Shown here piece after piece: positions 27,103-36,755 of a stretch of 64,000 nucleotides of DNA. The stretch comes from Chryseobacterium sp. RU37D. GTDB lineage: Bacteria; Bacteroidota; Bacteroidia; Flavobacteriales; Weeksellaceae. The DNA lies in assembly GCF_900156075.1 (NCBI RefSeq), contig NZ_FTMM01000017.1, forward strand, positions 1 to 64,000, in the 5' to 3' direction. Positions within the stretch are counted from its first letter, which is position 1; each line of letters starts with the position of its first letter. Position numbers and translations under genes: made by a program. A model generated the notes under the pieces. The model ran no database searches and was not told the DNA's origin. It saw only the letters and a program-made list of their open reading frames with translations.

Positions 27103-28911
27103 TTATTCTGCTTTGGCTGATCTTTCAGCACGTTTTCTATCTTCTTCTGATAGTAATTTTTTACGCATCCTTATAAAATTCGGTGTAACTTCAATAGCTT
27201 CATCACCCTGAATGTATTCCATACACTCTTCCAATGAGAACAAAATTTTCGGAGCAACGCCGGTATCTTTATCTTTTCCGGCAGCTCTCATGTTGTTTAG
27301 CTGTTTTGCTTCAACAATATTTACAACCAGATCTCCCGGCTTGTTTTGTTCGCCAACGATCATCCCTGAATAGATTTCCTCACCCGGATCTACGAAAAAC
27401 TTACCTCTGTCCTGTAGCTTGTTGATTGAGTATTCTGTAGCCGGCCCCTGAGTCTTGCTGATCAACACCCCGTTATTTCTTCCCGGAATAGCTCCTTTGA
27501 AAGGCTTATATTCTGTGAAACGGTGTGCCATGATCGCTTCACCGGCAGTGGCAGTAAGCATTTGAGAACGCAGCCCGATCAAACCTCTTGAAGGAATTTC
27601 AAATTCCATATGCTGCATTTCACCTTTAGTTTCCATTACATGAAGATCTCCTTTTCTCTGAGTAGCTAAATCGATAACTCTTGAAGCGTATTCTTCAGGA
27701 ACATCAACAACCAAAGACTCATAAGGCTCGCAACTTACACCGTCGATTTCTCTAAGGATAACCTGCGGCTGGCCGATCGTCATTTCATATCCTTCTCTTC
27801 TCATGGTTTCAATAAGAACTGACAAGTGAAGAATACCTCTACCGAAAACCAGGAAAGTGTTCGCATCATCCGTCTGCTGAACTCTTAATGCCAGATTTTT
27901 CTCTAATTCTTTAGTTAATCTTTCTTTCAAGTGATTAGAGGTCACATACTTACCATCTTTACCGAAGAAAGGCGAATTGTTGATAGAGAACGTCATGTTC
28001 AAAGTAGGCTCATCAATCGCTGTTCTTTCCAATGGTTCAGGGTTTTCAAGATCTACAAAAGAATCTCCGATCTGGAAAGCGTCGAAACCTACAACAGCAC
28101 AAATATCTCCTGCCTGTACTTCGGTTACTTTTTTCTTTCCTAAACCTTCGAAAACATATAATTCTTTTACTTTTCCTTTAGCTATTTTACCGTCTGCCTG
28201 GGCAAGACCGATCCATTGAGATTCTTTGATCTCACCTCTTGTTACTTTTCCGATCGCGATTCTTCCCAAGAATGAAGAGTAATCAAGAGAAGTAATCTGC
28301 ATTTGCAGGTTTCCTTCCGCTACTTTCGGGGCAGGAACATACTTCAGAATACCGTCTAATAAAGGTAAAATATCCTCAGTCTGCTCCAAAGATGTGTTGA
28401 ACCATCCTTGTTTAGAAGAGCCGTAGAATGTTGGGAAATCCAACTGCTCTTCAGTAGCATCAAGATTAAAGAACAGATCAAATACCTGATCATGAACTTC
28501 ATCCGGACGGCAGTTTGGCTTATCAACTTTATTAATAACTACCAATGGTCTTAATCCTAATTCCAAAGCCTTTTGAAGTACGAATCTTGTCTGTGGCATT
28601 GGCCCTTCGAAAGCATCCACCAACAAAATAACTCCGTCTGCCATTTTCAAAACTCTTTCTACCTCTCCCCCAAAATCGGCGTGGCCGGGAGTATCAATTA
28701 CGTTAATTTTTGTGTCTTTATAAGTAACAGAAATATTCTTGGATAAAATGGTGATCCCTCTTTCTCTTTCAAGATCATTGTTATCCATAATTAACTCCCC
28801 ACTCTCCTGATTTTCTCTGAAAATATTGGTAGCGTGGATAATCTTGTCAACTAAGGTAGTTTTACCGTGGTCAACGTGTGCGATAATCGCAATATTTCTA
28901 ATGTTTTGCAT
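27103..28911 (-). CDS. typA: Translational GTPase TypA/BipA
   Basis: A 602-residue ribosome-binding GTPase. The G1 motif [10 protein letters not shown], the switch region [24 protein letters not shown] and [10 protein letters not shown] are all present. Domain II, a TypA-type C-terminal domain ([19 protein letters not shown]) and the closing [11 protein letters not shown] follow. It acts in ribosome assembly or stress-related translation. The length is standard. Confidence 0.96.
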   Translation of the reverse strand: MQNIRNIAIIAHVDHGKTTLVDKIIHATNIFRENQESGELIMDNNDLERERGITILSKNISVTYKDTKINVIDTPGHADFGGEVERVLKMADGVILLVDAFEGPMPQTRFVLQKALELGLRPLVVINKVDKPNCRPDEVHDQVFDLFFNLDATEEQLDFPTFYGSSKQGWFNTSLEQTEDILPLLDGILKYVPAPKVAEGNLQMQITSLDYSSFLGRIAIGKVTRGEIKESQWIGLAQADGKIAKGKVKELYVFEGLGKKKVTEVQAGDICAVVGFDAFQIGDSFVDLENPEPLERTAIDEPTLNMTFSINNSPFFGKDGKYVTSNHLKERLTKELEKNLALRVQQTDDANTFLVFGRGILHLSVLIETMRREGYEMTIGQPQVILREIDGVSCEPYESLVVDVPEEYASRVIDLATQRKGDLHVMETKGEMQHMEFEIPSRGLIGLRSQMLTATAGEAIMAHRFTEYKPFKGAIPGRNNGVLISKTQGPATEYSINKLQDRGKFFVDPGEEIYSGMIVGEQNKPGDLVVNIVEAKQLNNMRAAGKDKDTGVAPKILFSLEECMEYIQGDEAIEVTPNFIRMRKKLLSEEDRKRAERSAKAE

Positions 28912-28929
28912 ATAAGATTTTTACGGGTG

Positions 28930-28963
28930 CAAAAATAGTGATTTTTAATGAAAAATACATCAA
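28930..28963 (-). promoter_or_regulatory. Predicted typA promoter
   Basis: TTG (28961-28963), a 23-base spacer and TATTTTTG (28930-28937) on the minus strand, about 19 bp upstream of the typA start codon. The spacing is at the long end of the flavobacterial range. Confidence 0.4.
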
Positions 28964-29305
28964 TAAGTTTTGATAATTAACAAATTCATAATGAGACTTT
29001 TAAAAGAAAACTGAAATAATAGTCTTTTAAAATAAGGATATTATTATTAATATTTAATTAAATAATTAAGAGCCTGTTTAAATTTATAATTTATTTTAAT
29101 ATAAGGAATTAAGATCATTTATTTAGCTTAAAAAAACTACTAAAACGACGTACTGATTTCTTAGTATATTTTGGTTTAATCATCTGAAAATCTTAATATT
29201 AAAAATCAAGAATGAACAAGCTTATTTTAATTTAGGAAATTAAGAAAAGCTATAAAAATTTATTGAATAAAATTTAAAAAGATTCTAAGCTTTAAATATT
29301 TAATG
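28964..29305. other. Gene-free AT-rich gap
   Basis: About 340 bp of very AT-rich sequence between typA and the DUF1294 gene. No coding frame, hairpin terminator or RNA gene is recognisable. Confidence 0.55.
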
Positions 29306-30002
<697 letters not shown>

Positions 30003-30033
30003 TTTTTTTGAATATATAAAATATTAATTTAAA

Positions 30034-30057
30034 CAAAAAGCCACCTAAAAGGCGGCT
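30034..30057 (-). terminator. Terminator after the YceI gene
   Basis: AGCCGCCT pairs with AGGTGGCT (one G-T pair) around a 3-base loop on the minus strand, followed by TTTTTG, 26 bp past the stop. Confidence 0.7.
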
Positions 30058-30082
30058 ATAAGATTTATATCTAACAATATTA

Positions 30083-30760
30083 TTATTTTTTAGCTTTTAC
30101 ATTAACTGCGATTTCAATGTCTTTGCTGATCATCCATTCTGCCGGATCTGCTTCTGAAGTCCCGAATTTGATTCCCCAATCAGCTCTGTTTACGGTAAAT
30201 TTAGCCTGAATAGCTGCAGAATTTTCCGTAGCGTCCACTTTCGCAGGGAATGTTACATTCATTGTTTTTCCTGACAGCGTAAGGTTTCCGCTTACTGTTT
30301 TGTTGGCCCCAGCCACAGCATCTTTCGGAGCATCTTTAAGATCTGTCACACTTGTGATCTTAAATTCTGCCGTAGGATTTTTAGCTGTATCAAAGAAATC
30401 AGGATTTTTTAAGTGAGCCTCAAGGTCAGCCGGTTTTTTATCTTTTTCCGTTACAGAAGCAGGATCTACTTTAATAGAATTCATATCAATTACAAAATTT
30501 CCTGCTGCCACCTGCCTGTTTTCTACGTTCAGATCACCGGATTTTATTGTAAGAGTTCCCCATCTTGGCGCCATACCTCCTTTATGGGTAGCCTTCCAGT
30601 TTACTACTGAACCAGCTGTATCTACCGTCAAAGTTTCCCCTTTGCTTTCTGCAACAGCCTGTTCCGTAGTTGTAGCAGCTGAATTTGCAGCCTTATCCTT
30701 GTTACACGATGCAGCAAGCAATCCGATACCTACCAATGCAATTACACTAATTTTTTTCAT
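30083..30760 (-). CDS. YceI family lipoprotein
   Basis: A 225-residue lipoprotein: leader ending in LLAASC (Cys about 19), a short Ala/Thr-rich linker, then a YceI-type lipocalin-like barrel (TAGSVVNWKATHKGG, then TLTIKSGDLNV, VSGNLTLSGKT and FTVNRADWGIKFG). YceI proteins bind amphiphiles such as isoprenoids in a hydrophobic cavity. It is a single gene; a TATTTTTG box lies about 70 bp upstream. Confidence 0.93.
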   Translation of the reverse strand: MKKISVIALVGIGLLAASCNKDKAANSAATTTEQAVAESKGETLTVDTAGSVVNWKATHKGGMAPRWGTLTIKSGDLNVENRQVAAGNFVIDMNSIKVDPASVTEKDKKPADLEAHLKNPDFFDTAKNPTAEFKITSVTDLKDAPKDAVAGANKTVSGNLTLSGKTMNVTFPAKVDATENSAAIQAKFTVNRADWGIKFGTSEADPAEWMISKDIEIAVNVKAKK

Positions 30761-30963
30761 ATTTATTAATTGTTTAAAAAAATTTATTTTTCTGAAAAGT
30801 AAAAATTTTCTTTTACTTAATTATAATTTTCAAAAATATAAAACGTCATCATAACTTCACCTTATCATATATCAAGAAATCAAATTATACCAAATCCAAA
30901 TATAGCAATTGTAAATTTTAGCTACAGATTAAAAATACCTATTTTAGCCATTTAAAATTCAAA

Positions 30964-33087
30964 ATGAACATTACAGACTATATAAAACAAACCCTCAATA
31001 TCTCTGAAAAAAGCATTAATGCCACCCTACAACTATTGGCAGAAGACTGCACTATCCCTTTCATTTCAAGATACCGAAAAGATAAAACGGGAAATCTTGA
31101 CGAAACCCAAATCGAGCAGATTGCAAAAATCAGCAGACAGTTTGAAGAAATAATAAAGAGAAAAGAAAGCATTATAAAATCTATTGAAGAGCAAAACGCC
31201 CTAACTCCAGAACTGCATCAGAAAATCGAAGAAAGCTTTGATATTCAGGAGATTGAAGACTTATATTTACCTTTCAAAAAGCGGAAGAAAACAAAAGCTG
31301 ATGCAGCAAAAGAAAAAGGCCTCGAACCTTTGGCTAAAATCATTATGAGCCAGAAAAATAACGATATTCAGTTTTTAGCTTCAAAATATCTTAACGAAAA
31401 TGTATCTTCAGAAGAAGAAGCCCTGCAGGGTGCAAGAGATATCATGGCGGAGTGGATCAATGAAAACATGTACGTCAGAAAAAACCTCAGAAGGCTTTTC
31501 CAGCGGAAAGCGGCGATAACTTCAAAAGTCGTTAAAGCAAAAAAAGATGAAGAAGACGCCCAAAAATTTTCTCAATATTTTGATTGGGAAGAAAGTCTTA
31601 GCAGAACACCTTCTCACCGCCTTTTGGCCATGTTAAGAGCCGAATCCGAAGGTTTCGTAAAAACCAATATCGGAATTGATAAAGAAGAAGCCATTAATTT
31701 TATTGAAAAAGCAATCATCAAGTCAAATAACGAATCTTCGGAACAAATTTCATTAGCCATAAAAGACAGCTACAAAAGATTATTGGAACCGACTATTTCA
31801 AATGAAACTTTACAGGAAGCCAAAGAAAAGGCCGATAAAAAAGCCATTGAAATCTTTGCTGAAAACCTTACCCAGCTGCTGCTTGCCCCGCCTTTGGGTG
31901 AGAAAAGAATTCTGGCCATCGATCCCGGTTACAGAAGCGGATGCAAAGTGGTCTGCCTGGACGAAAAAGGAGATCTGCTTCATAATGAAACCATCTATCC
32001 TCATGCCCCGCAGAATGAATCCGGAATGGCCATGAAAAAAATCCGGTCGATGGTAAATGCCTATAATATAGAAGCTATTTCTATCGGAAATGGAACAGCA
32101 AGCCGCGAAACGGAGTTTTTTATAAAAAAAATTGCGTTTGATAAGCCATTACAGGTTTTTGTAGTTTCAGAAGCCGGAGCTTCGGTATATTCTGCCAGTA
32201 AAATTGCAAGGGATGAATTTCCAAACTATGATGTAACTGTGCGTGGAGCAGTTTCTATCGGAAGAAGGCTTTCGGATCCTTTGGCCGAGCTGGTAAAAAT
32301 TGATCCTAAATCTATTGGTGTAGGACAATATCAGCATGATGTAGACCAGACACAGCTTAAAAGCGAGCTGGACTCTACAGTAATGAAATGTGTAAACTCT
32401 GTTGGAATTAATTTAAATACGGCAAGTAAATCACTCTTAAGCTATGTATCCGGAATCGGTGAAAAAATGGCTGAAAATATTGTCAATTACAGAGCCGAAA
32501 ACGGAGCCTTTGAGGACAGAAAGCAATTGAAAAAAATTCCCCGACTAGGCGAAAAGGCCTTTCAACAGGCAGCTGCATTTGTAAGAATCCATAACGCGAA
32601 AAATCCTCTGGATAATTCTGCCGTTCACCCGGAAGCATACGGAATTGTTGAGAAAATGGCCAAAGATTTAGGTATAAAAACCAATGAATTAATAGCTCAT
32701 AAAGAAAAGATCGCCTTGGTTCAGCCAGAAAAATATATCACGGAAGATATTGGTATTCTTGGAATTAAAGATATTTTAAAGGAACTTGAAAAGCCAGGAT
32801 TAGACCCCAGAAAAGCAGCCAAAGTTTTTGAGTTTGACTCCAATGTAAAAAGCATCAAAGACTTAAAACCAGGAATGATTTTACCCGGAATTATTAATAA
32901 TATTACGGCTTTCGGATGTTTCGTAGACTTGGGAATTAAAGAAAGCGGACTAGTGCATATTTCTCAACTAAAGGACGGTTTTGTTTCTGATGTGAATGAG
33001 GTGGTAAAGCTGCATCAGCACGTCCAGGTAAAAGTAACTGATGTGGATGAAGCGAGAAAGAGAGTTCAGCTGAGCATGATTTTGTAA
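30964..33087 (+). CDS. tex: Transcription accessory protein Tex
   Basis: A 707-residue nucleic-acid-binding protein. The N-terminal helical region (FISRYRKDKTGNLDE, then EDLYLPFKKRKKTKAD) is typical of Tex. A YqgF-like RNase H fold (AIDPGYRSGCKVV) and helix-hairpin-helix motifs (YVSGIGEKMAENIVNYRAE) follow. An S1 RNA-binding domain closes the protein (about 635-705, FGCFVDLGIKESGLVHISQL). The length is slightly below the E. coli protein. It is followed by a strong terminator and is monocistronic. Confidence 0.96.
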   Translation: MNITDYIKQTLNISEKSINATLQLLAEDCTIPFISRYRKDKTGNLDETQIEQIAKISRQFEEIIKRKESIIKSIEEQNALTPELHQKIEESFDIQEIEDLYLPFKKRKKTKADAAKEKGLEPLAKIIMSQKNNDIQFLASKYLNENVSSEEEALQGARDIMAEWINENMYVRKNLRRLFQRKAAITSKVVKAKKDEEDAQKFSQYFDWEESLSRTPSHRLLAMLRAESEGFVKTNIGIDKEEAINFIEKAIIKSNNESSEQISLAIKDSYKRLLEPTISNETLQEAKEKADKKAIEIFAENLTQLLLAPPLGEKRILAIDPGYRSGCKVVCLDEKGDLLHNETIYPHAPQNESGMAMKKIRSMVNAYNIEAISIGNGTASRETEFFIKKIAFDKPLQVFVVSEAGASVYSASKIARDEFPNYDVTVRGAVSIGRRLSDPLAELVKIDPKSIGVGQYQHDVDQTQLKSELDSTVMKCVNSVGINLNTASKSLLSYVSGIGEKMAENIVNYRAENGAFEDRKQLKKIPRLGEKAFQQAAAFVRIHNAKNPLDNSAVHPEAYGIVEKMAKDLGIKTNELIAHKEKIALVQPEKYITEDIGILGIKDILKELEKPGLDPRKAAKVFEFDSNVKSIKDLKPGMILPGIINNITAFGCFVDLGIKESGLVHISQLKDGFVSDVNEVVKLHQHVQVKVTDVDEARKRVQLSMIL

Positions 33088-33103
33088 TTTTTTAATAAAT
33101 TAA

Positions 33104-33141
33104 ACTTTGTCAAAGATTTTGAACTTTGACAAAGTGTTTTT
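33104..33141 (+). terminator. Terminator after tex
   Basis: A perfect 12-bp hairpin (ACTTTGTCAAAG/CTTTGACAAAGT, 8-base loop) followed by TTTTT on the plus strand, 16 bp after the tex stop. Confidence 0.82.
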
Positions 33142-33152
33142 AAAAATCTATC

Positions 33153-33413
33153 TCAAAAGTGAGACAGATTTTCTATATAATCAGGAATTTTCTTCCATGC
33201 ACCATTTTCCCGAACAACAGTATAAGTGTTATATCCGTAAGGGCTTGTATGAAGATTCAAAGGATCATCATCTCCACTACCGTTATTACTAAATGTGGTT
33301 ATCATTCCGTTTTGAACTTCGGTTATAGCATTATATTGATAATTCCCGATGGAACCGGAGATAATGACGGAAAATCGTTTGTTTCTGATAAATTTAATGT
33401 GTTGCTCATAGTT
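33153..33413 (-). pseudogene. 5'-truncated coding remnant, unknown protein
   Basis: About 86 codons are open on the minus strand and read like a genuine C-terminus (segments ISGSIGNYQYNAITEVQNG and NTYTVVRENGAWKKIPDY), but there is no start codon at a sensible position: an in-frame stop lies immediately upstream and the first ATG is 36 codons in. It is probably what remains of a larger gene. I do not recognise the family. Confidence 0.4.
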
Positions 33414-33502
33414 TTAATTTAATTTCTTGCAAGATTTATTAAAACAAAAGTAATAGCCCACAACGCAAAAACTCAACGTATTTTTAAAATTCAAGCATAA
33501 AA

Positions 33503-33523
33503 AAGCACCCGGAATGAGTGCTT
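33503..33523 (-). terminator. Hairpin after the histone-like gene (second)
   Basis: AGCAC/GTGCT stem around a CATTCCGG-containing loop, with a T run on the minus strand; it lies after the stronger hairpin at 33539-33560. Confidence 0.5.
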
Positions 33524-33536
33524 ATATAATATAATT

Positions 33537-33560
33537 AAAAACCGGCTCTGAGGCCGGCTG
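33537..33560 (-). terminator. Terminator after the histone-like gene
   Basis: AGCCGGC and GCCGGT arms around a short loop on the minus strand, followed by TTTT, starting 5 bp after the stop codon. Confidence 0.7.
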
Positions 33561-33564
33561 ATTC

Positions 33565-33741
33565 TTATTTTTTTGCTTCTTCAACAGAAACTTTTCTGAA
33601 TTCTTTGAACAATTTGCTAAGTTCTAAAGCTGCTTTACGAGCTCTTGTTCCAGCTGCTTTGTTTCCTTTTTCAGCTTGTTGGTTTGCTTCAGTAGTGAAA
33701 GCTTCAAATTCTGAGTTGATTTTTTCAATTAGTTCTTTCAT
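33565..33741 (-). CDS. Histone H1-like protein
   Basis: A 58-residue basic, Ala/Lys-rich helical protein. It begins MKELIEKINSEFEAFTTEAN and continues with KAAGTRARKAALELSKLFKE and ends EEAKK. This matches the small histone H1-like (Hc1-type) proteins encoded in Bacteroidota, thought to bind DNA. It has a textbook promoter, two terminator hairpins and clean codon use, so it is probably well expressed. The H1 label rests on family annotation; binding activity is inferred. Confidence 0.85.
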   Translation of the reverse strand: MKELIEKINSEFEAFTTEANQQAEKGNKAAGTRARKAALELSKLFKEFRKVSVEEAKK

Positions 33742-33761
33742 TATTTATAAAATTTAGGCTG

Positions 33762-33792
33762 CAAATATAGGTTTTATGGTAATTCCAGCCAA
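33762..33792 (-). promoter_or_regulatory. Predicted promoter of the histone-like gene
   Basis: TTG (33790-33792), a 20-base spacer and TATATTTG (33762-33769) on the minus strand, about 20 bp upstream of the start codon; a full match to the flavobacterial promoter form. Confidence 0.6.
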
Positions 33793-33846
33793 CTTTCACT
33801 GAAAAAGTTTACTACAATTAAGTAAATTTAATAAGCTTACCATCTA

Positions 33847-33880
33847 AAAACCTTCAAAGTTTTGAAAACCTTGAAGGTTT
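33847..33880 (-). terminator. Hairpin ending the polysaccharide locus
   Basis: AACCTTCAA and TTGAAGG arms around a GTTTTGAAAAC core, just after the stop of the aminotransferase remnant. It probably marks the 3' end of the capsule transcript. Confidence 0.5.
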
Positions 33881-33888
33881 GTGTGTAT

Positions 33889-34362
33889 TTAAACTGAATA
33901 TTCTTCCTTTCCGGAAAAAACTTCTATCATTACTTTTGCAAACCTTTCTCTTTCATCATCCGAAAGATTAGAGTACCCGATGTGAGAGTGCCGATAATGC
34001 GGAGCATCGTCTCTGGCCTGCGTAGAAAGGAATATCACCTTGTCTTTATCTTGCTGGGAATGGCAAACCAATGCTCCGCCTCCGAAAGTGATAATAATTT
34101 TATTTCCGTTAAAAGATAAAATTCCAAAACGTCCGAATGTACCACAAGCCCTGCCTTTATATTTAGAGCCTAAAGATTCCGCGTATCCTACAGAAAGTGC
34201 GGCTAGTTTTACCTCTTCGTTTAAGAATATTTCAAGATCTTGTTTAAAACCACCAGCATTTGGTCCCAAAAGTGCTATCTAATTGGCATCAAATGCATCT
34301 TTGATGTACTTTAATTCATTTCCTCCCATATGGGGAGAGGATAACCATATTTTTGGGTTCAT
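33889..34362 (-). pseudogene. DegT/DnrJ/EryC1/StrS aminotransferase (PglE-type), decayed
   Basis: The frame starts with a normal family N-terminus (MNPKIWLSSPHMGGNELKYI) but meets a TAG at 34279-34281 where the family has a Trp (N-W-x-x-x-G-P-N). It then jumps from KLAALSVG straight to YAESLGSKYKGRACGTFG, losing roughly 150 residues. The PLP-lysine region (FGILSFNGNK) survives. A second deletion joins HYRHSHIGY to a C-terminal tail. About 157 codons remain of about 380. The intact enzyme would aminate a UDP-4-keto sugar. Confidence 0.88.
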
Positions 34363-34376
34363 ATTTTTTTACTATT

Positions 34377-34979
34377 CTAAATTTTTAAACTTTTACTTTT
34401 AATAACCTTTCCGGGATTGCCCACTACAGTACATTCATCAGGAACATCATTAATAATAATAGCACCGGCACCGATGGTACACCATTTTCCAATAGTTATT
34501 CCCTGGATCACACTGGCTCCTATCCCTATATGAGTTCCTTCTCCTACTTGTACATTCCCACCGAGTGCTGCATTGGGAGAGATATGCACAAAGTCATCCA
34601 GTATGCAATCGTGATCCACAGAAGCATTGGTATTGATAATACAATGCTTTCCTATCCTTACCGAAGCATTGATTGTAGCTCCGGGCATCACTATGGTACC
34701 TTCCCCGAGCTTTACCCTTTTAGAGATAATTGCCCTGGGATGTGTAAGGGTAACATAATTAAAAGGATAATCCTGATTTACAATCCTTTTCCGTATCCTG
34801 TTGTTGCCGATAGAAATAAGTATTTCTATATCATGCGGCGGGATTTCGTGAAGGACGGGGTAGCTTAATACTTTTTCCTTCATCGGGTTTTCATCGATAT
34901 ATGCTTCAATAACATAGCCGCTTGCCTCAGCAATTTCAGCTGCTACCTTACCATGACCACTTGCTCCGTATAAATACAT
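34377..34979 (-). CDS. NeuD/PglD-type sugar O/N-acetyltransferase
   Basis: A 200-residue enzyme with an N-terminal Rossmann-like part (MYLYGASGHGKVAAEIAEA) and a C-terminal left-handed beta-helix of hexapeptide repeats. The conserved catalytic His lies in SVDHDCILDDFVHISPNA (about 118). PglD homologues acetylate the UDP-4-amino sugar made by PglE on the way to UDP-N,N-diacetylbacillosamine. The reading frame is intact, yet both pathway neighbours (the aminotransferase downstream, the sugar transferase upstream) are broken, so it may be functionally stranded. Confidence 0.9.
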   Translation of the reverse strand: MYLYGASGHGKVAAEIAEASGYVIEAYIDENPMKEKVLSYPVLHEIPPHDIEILISIGNNRIRKRIVNQDYPFNYVTLTHPRAIISKRVKLGEGTIVMPGATINASVRIGKHCIINTNASVDHDCILDDFVHISPNAALGGNVQVGEGTHIGIGASVIQGITIGKWCTIGAGAIIINDVPDECTVVGNPGKVIKSKSLKI

Positions 34980-34997
34980 ATTCTATCTACATTTAAA

Positions 34998-35598
34998 TTA
35001 GTTATTGCCTTTAAAGGCCTCTATTGTTGCTTGCTCTACCTGATTAATACCTTCCTTTTCTTATCCCTTTTTTAGAGTAAGGAAGATTACCTTGCAATCT
35101 GTCGCGAATGACAAATGGTCGATAATACCAAATGTCTAATTCAAATTTTCTTGTCCAAGATATAGCATTTCTTCCGTTTACCTGGGCCATCCCGTGATCC
35201 CCAGACAGATGCTATGCCTATGTCTCCGGGATTCGTTATACAAAGGAAGATATTATGACAAAAGAGGTGGTGGGCCTATGATTGCCATATCACATTTTAA
35301 TACGTTGATCAACTATGGGAGCTCATCCAGGGAATTCTGCCTTATAAACATCCAACGGGATTCAGCCGCTCAGAATCCGGCAGATAATTGCCATGCTTAT
35401 CTTTTCTGTCATTCATTGTTTTAAACTTGATGATATTGAATATCTTCTTGTTTAATCCCGGTCTTGCCTAGAAAAAGAGAAGTTTTTCGTCGTTAGCGAA
35501 ATAGAGCATTATCATGACCATTATGAAAACAGGGGATAAAACAAGTAATCCTATTAATGCAATCATAAAGTCGATCAGCCTTTAAAAAAATTATACAC
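34998..35598 (-). pseudogene. Initiating sugar-phosphate transferase (PglC/WcaJ type), decayed
   Basis: Recognisable family blocks appear in shifting frames: RLIDFMIALIGLLVLSPVF, ARPGLNKKIFNIIKFKTMND, NSLDELP, LINVLKCDMAIIGPPPLL, and [11 protein letters not shown] with FELDIWY. Between them there are at least three premature stops, each where the family has Gln (CAR to TAR; the first at 35468-35470), and at least two frameshifts. It begins with a GTG overlapping the end of the preceding glycosyltransferase gene. The intact enzyme would load the first sugar phosphate onto undecaprenyl phosphate. Confidence 0.88.
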
Positions 35599-36754
35599 GA
35601 TAATCTCTTTCTTTAATCAGTTTTTTGTATTCACCTAAAATGGCGTACCAGACGACAGACTGCTCATATCGTGATTCAATCATCTGTCGGGAATTCATTT
35701 TTATTTTTTGGTAATAATGAGTGTCCGTTACCATTTTTTCCATTGCTTTTCTAAGCGCTTCCGTGTTTTTTACAGGAACAATCGTTCCGTTTTCATCTTC
35801 TACAATAATCTCATTACAGCCATTGATATCAGAGACAATGCTTGGTAATTCCATAGCACCAGCCTGCATGACAACATTAGGAAAGCCTTCGCGGTAACTT
35901 GGAAAAGCCAACACATCTGAAATTGCAAAATAAGGCCTAACATCCTTCTGAAAGCCTACAGAGATAATATTCAGATTATTTTTAATTTCATTTAAAGTTT
36001 CGGGACGCAATAGATCCAGCTCTTGCTCCAAAGGTCCAACCAACAATAATTTTAAGCTTCTGCCAATATTTTTGCTTAAAAGAGAAAAGGCATTTACGAG
36101 CTCGTTAATTCCTTTGTCTCCTACGAGTCTTCCAACAAACACAAATACGAAATCTGTGTCATTTATTTTTAATTCTTTTTTTAGCTGTTTCTTCTGTTCT
36201 TCAGTCACTTGTTCCGGGGAGAAATAGCCCAGGTCGATACCGTTTACATTCCCGTTTCCAAGAACTTTTAAATATTTTGAAGTTATTTTATAATTAATCA
36301 AATCTTTCTTTACTCCTTCCCCTTCAGGATAAACATGGGTTGCCGCCCAGCACAGCAGCTGATCCATACTGATGAGGAGCTTTTTCGCAGCCCCTTTTCT
36401 GGTGGGAAAAACAAGCCCGGTAAATGTGTGAATCCGAATCGGGACACCTGCCATTTTGCCAGACAGCATCGTTAAAAGCCCAGCCTTAGGCGTAATAGAA
36501 TGTACGATTTCCGGCTTTTCAGCTTTTAAAATTTTGTATAATCTGTACAGAGACTTTAAATCTTTTACAGGACTGATGCCTCTTTCCATATTTACGGCAA
36601 TAGTTTTGATGCCTTCCCTTTCTTTTACTTCATTAAGCAGTTGACCGTCAGAAGATATTCCTACGACTTCGTAAGATCCGTTCAAGAATTTTAATTGCCC
36701 TTTTAATAAAATATTTAAAGACAATGGTATTGTGGATGTCCGAATTATTTTCAT
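35591..36754 (-). CDS. Glycosyltransferase family 4 (PglA-like)
   Basis: A 387-residue GT-B enzyme. The N-terminal domain has EIVHSITPKAGLLTMLSGKMAG-type sequence in two halves, and the C-terminal nucleotide-binding domain has FVFVGRLVGDKGINELV (about 198-214) and the acidic motif PSYREGFPNVVMQAGA (about 294). It resembles PglA-type transferases that add the second sugar to a lipid-linked acceptor, which fits its place next to PglC and PglD homologues. Its stop overlaps the remnant PglC start. Cytoplasmic face of the inner membrane; donor sugar unknown. Confidence 0.92.
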   Translation of the reverse strand: MKIIRTSTIPLSLNILLKGQLKFLNGSYEVVGISSDGQLLNEVKEREGIKTIAVNMERGISPVKDLKSLYRLYKILKAEKPEIVHSITPKAGLLTMLSGKMAGVPIRIHTFTGLVFPTRKGAAKKLLISMDQLLCWAATHVYPEGEGVKKDLINYKITSKYLKVLGNGNVNGIDLGYFSPEQVTEEQKKQLKKELKINDTDFVFVFVGRLVGDKGINELVNAFSLLSKNIGRSLKLLLVGPLEQELDLLRPETLNEIKNNLNIISVGFQKDVRPYFAISDVLAFPSYREGFPNVVMQAGAMELPSIVSDINGCNEIIVEDENGTIVPVKNTEALRKAMEKMVTDTHYYQKIKMNSRQMIESRYEQSVVWYAILGEYKKLIKERDYRV

Positions 36755-36755
36755 A

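Noticed and set aside
33159..33422. Plus-strand open frame after tex
   Set aside because: It is antisense to the more protein-like remnant on the other strand, with poor composition (many Ile, few acidic residues).
35194..35424. Plus-strand open frame inside the sugar-transferase pseudogene
   Set aside because: The other strand carries recognisable sugar-transferase blocks, so this frame is a by-product.
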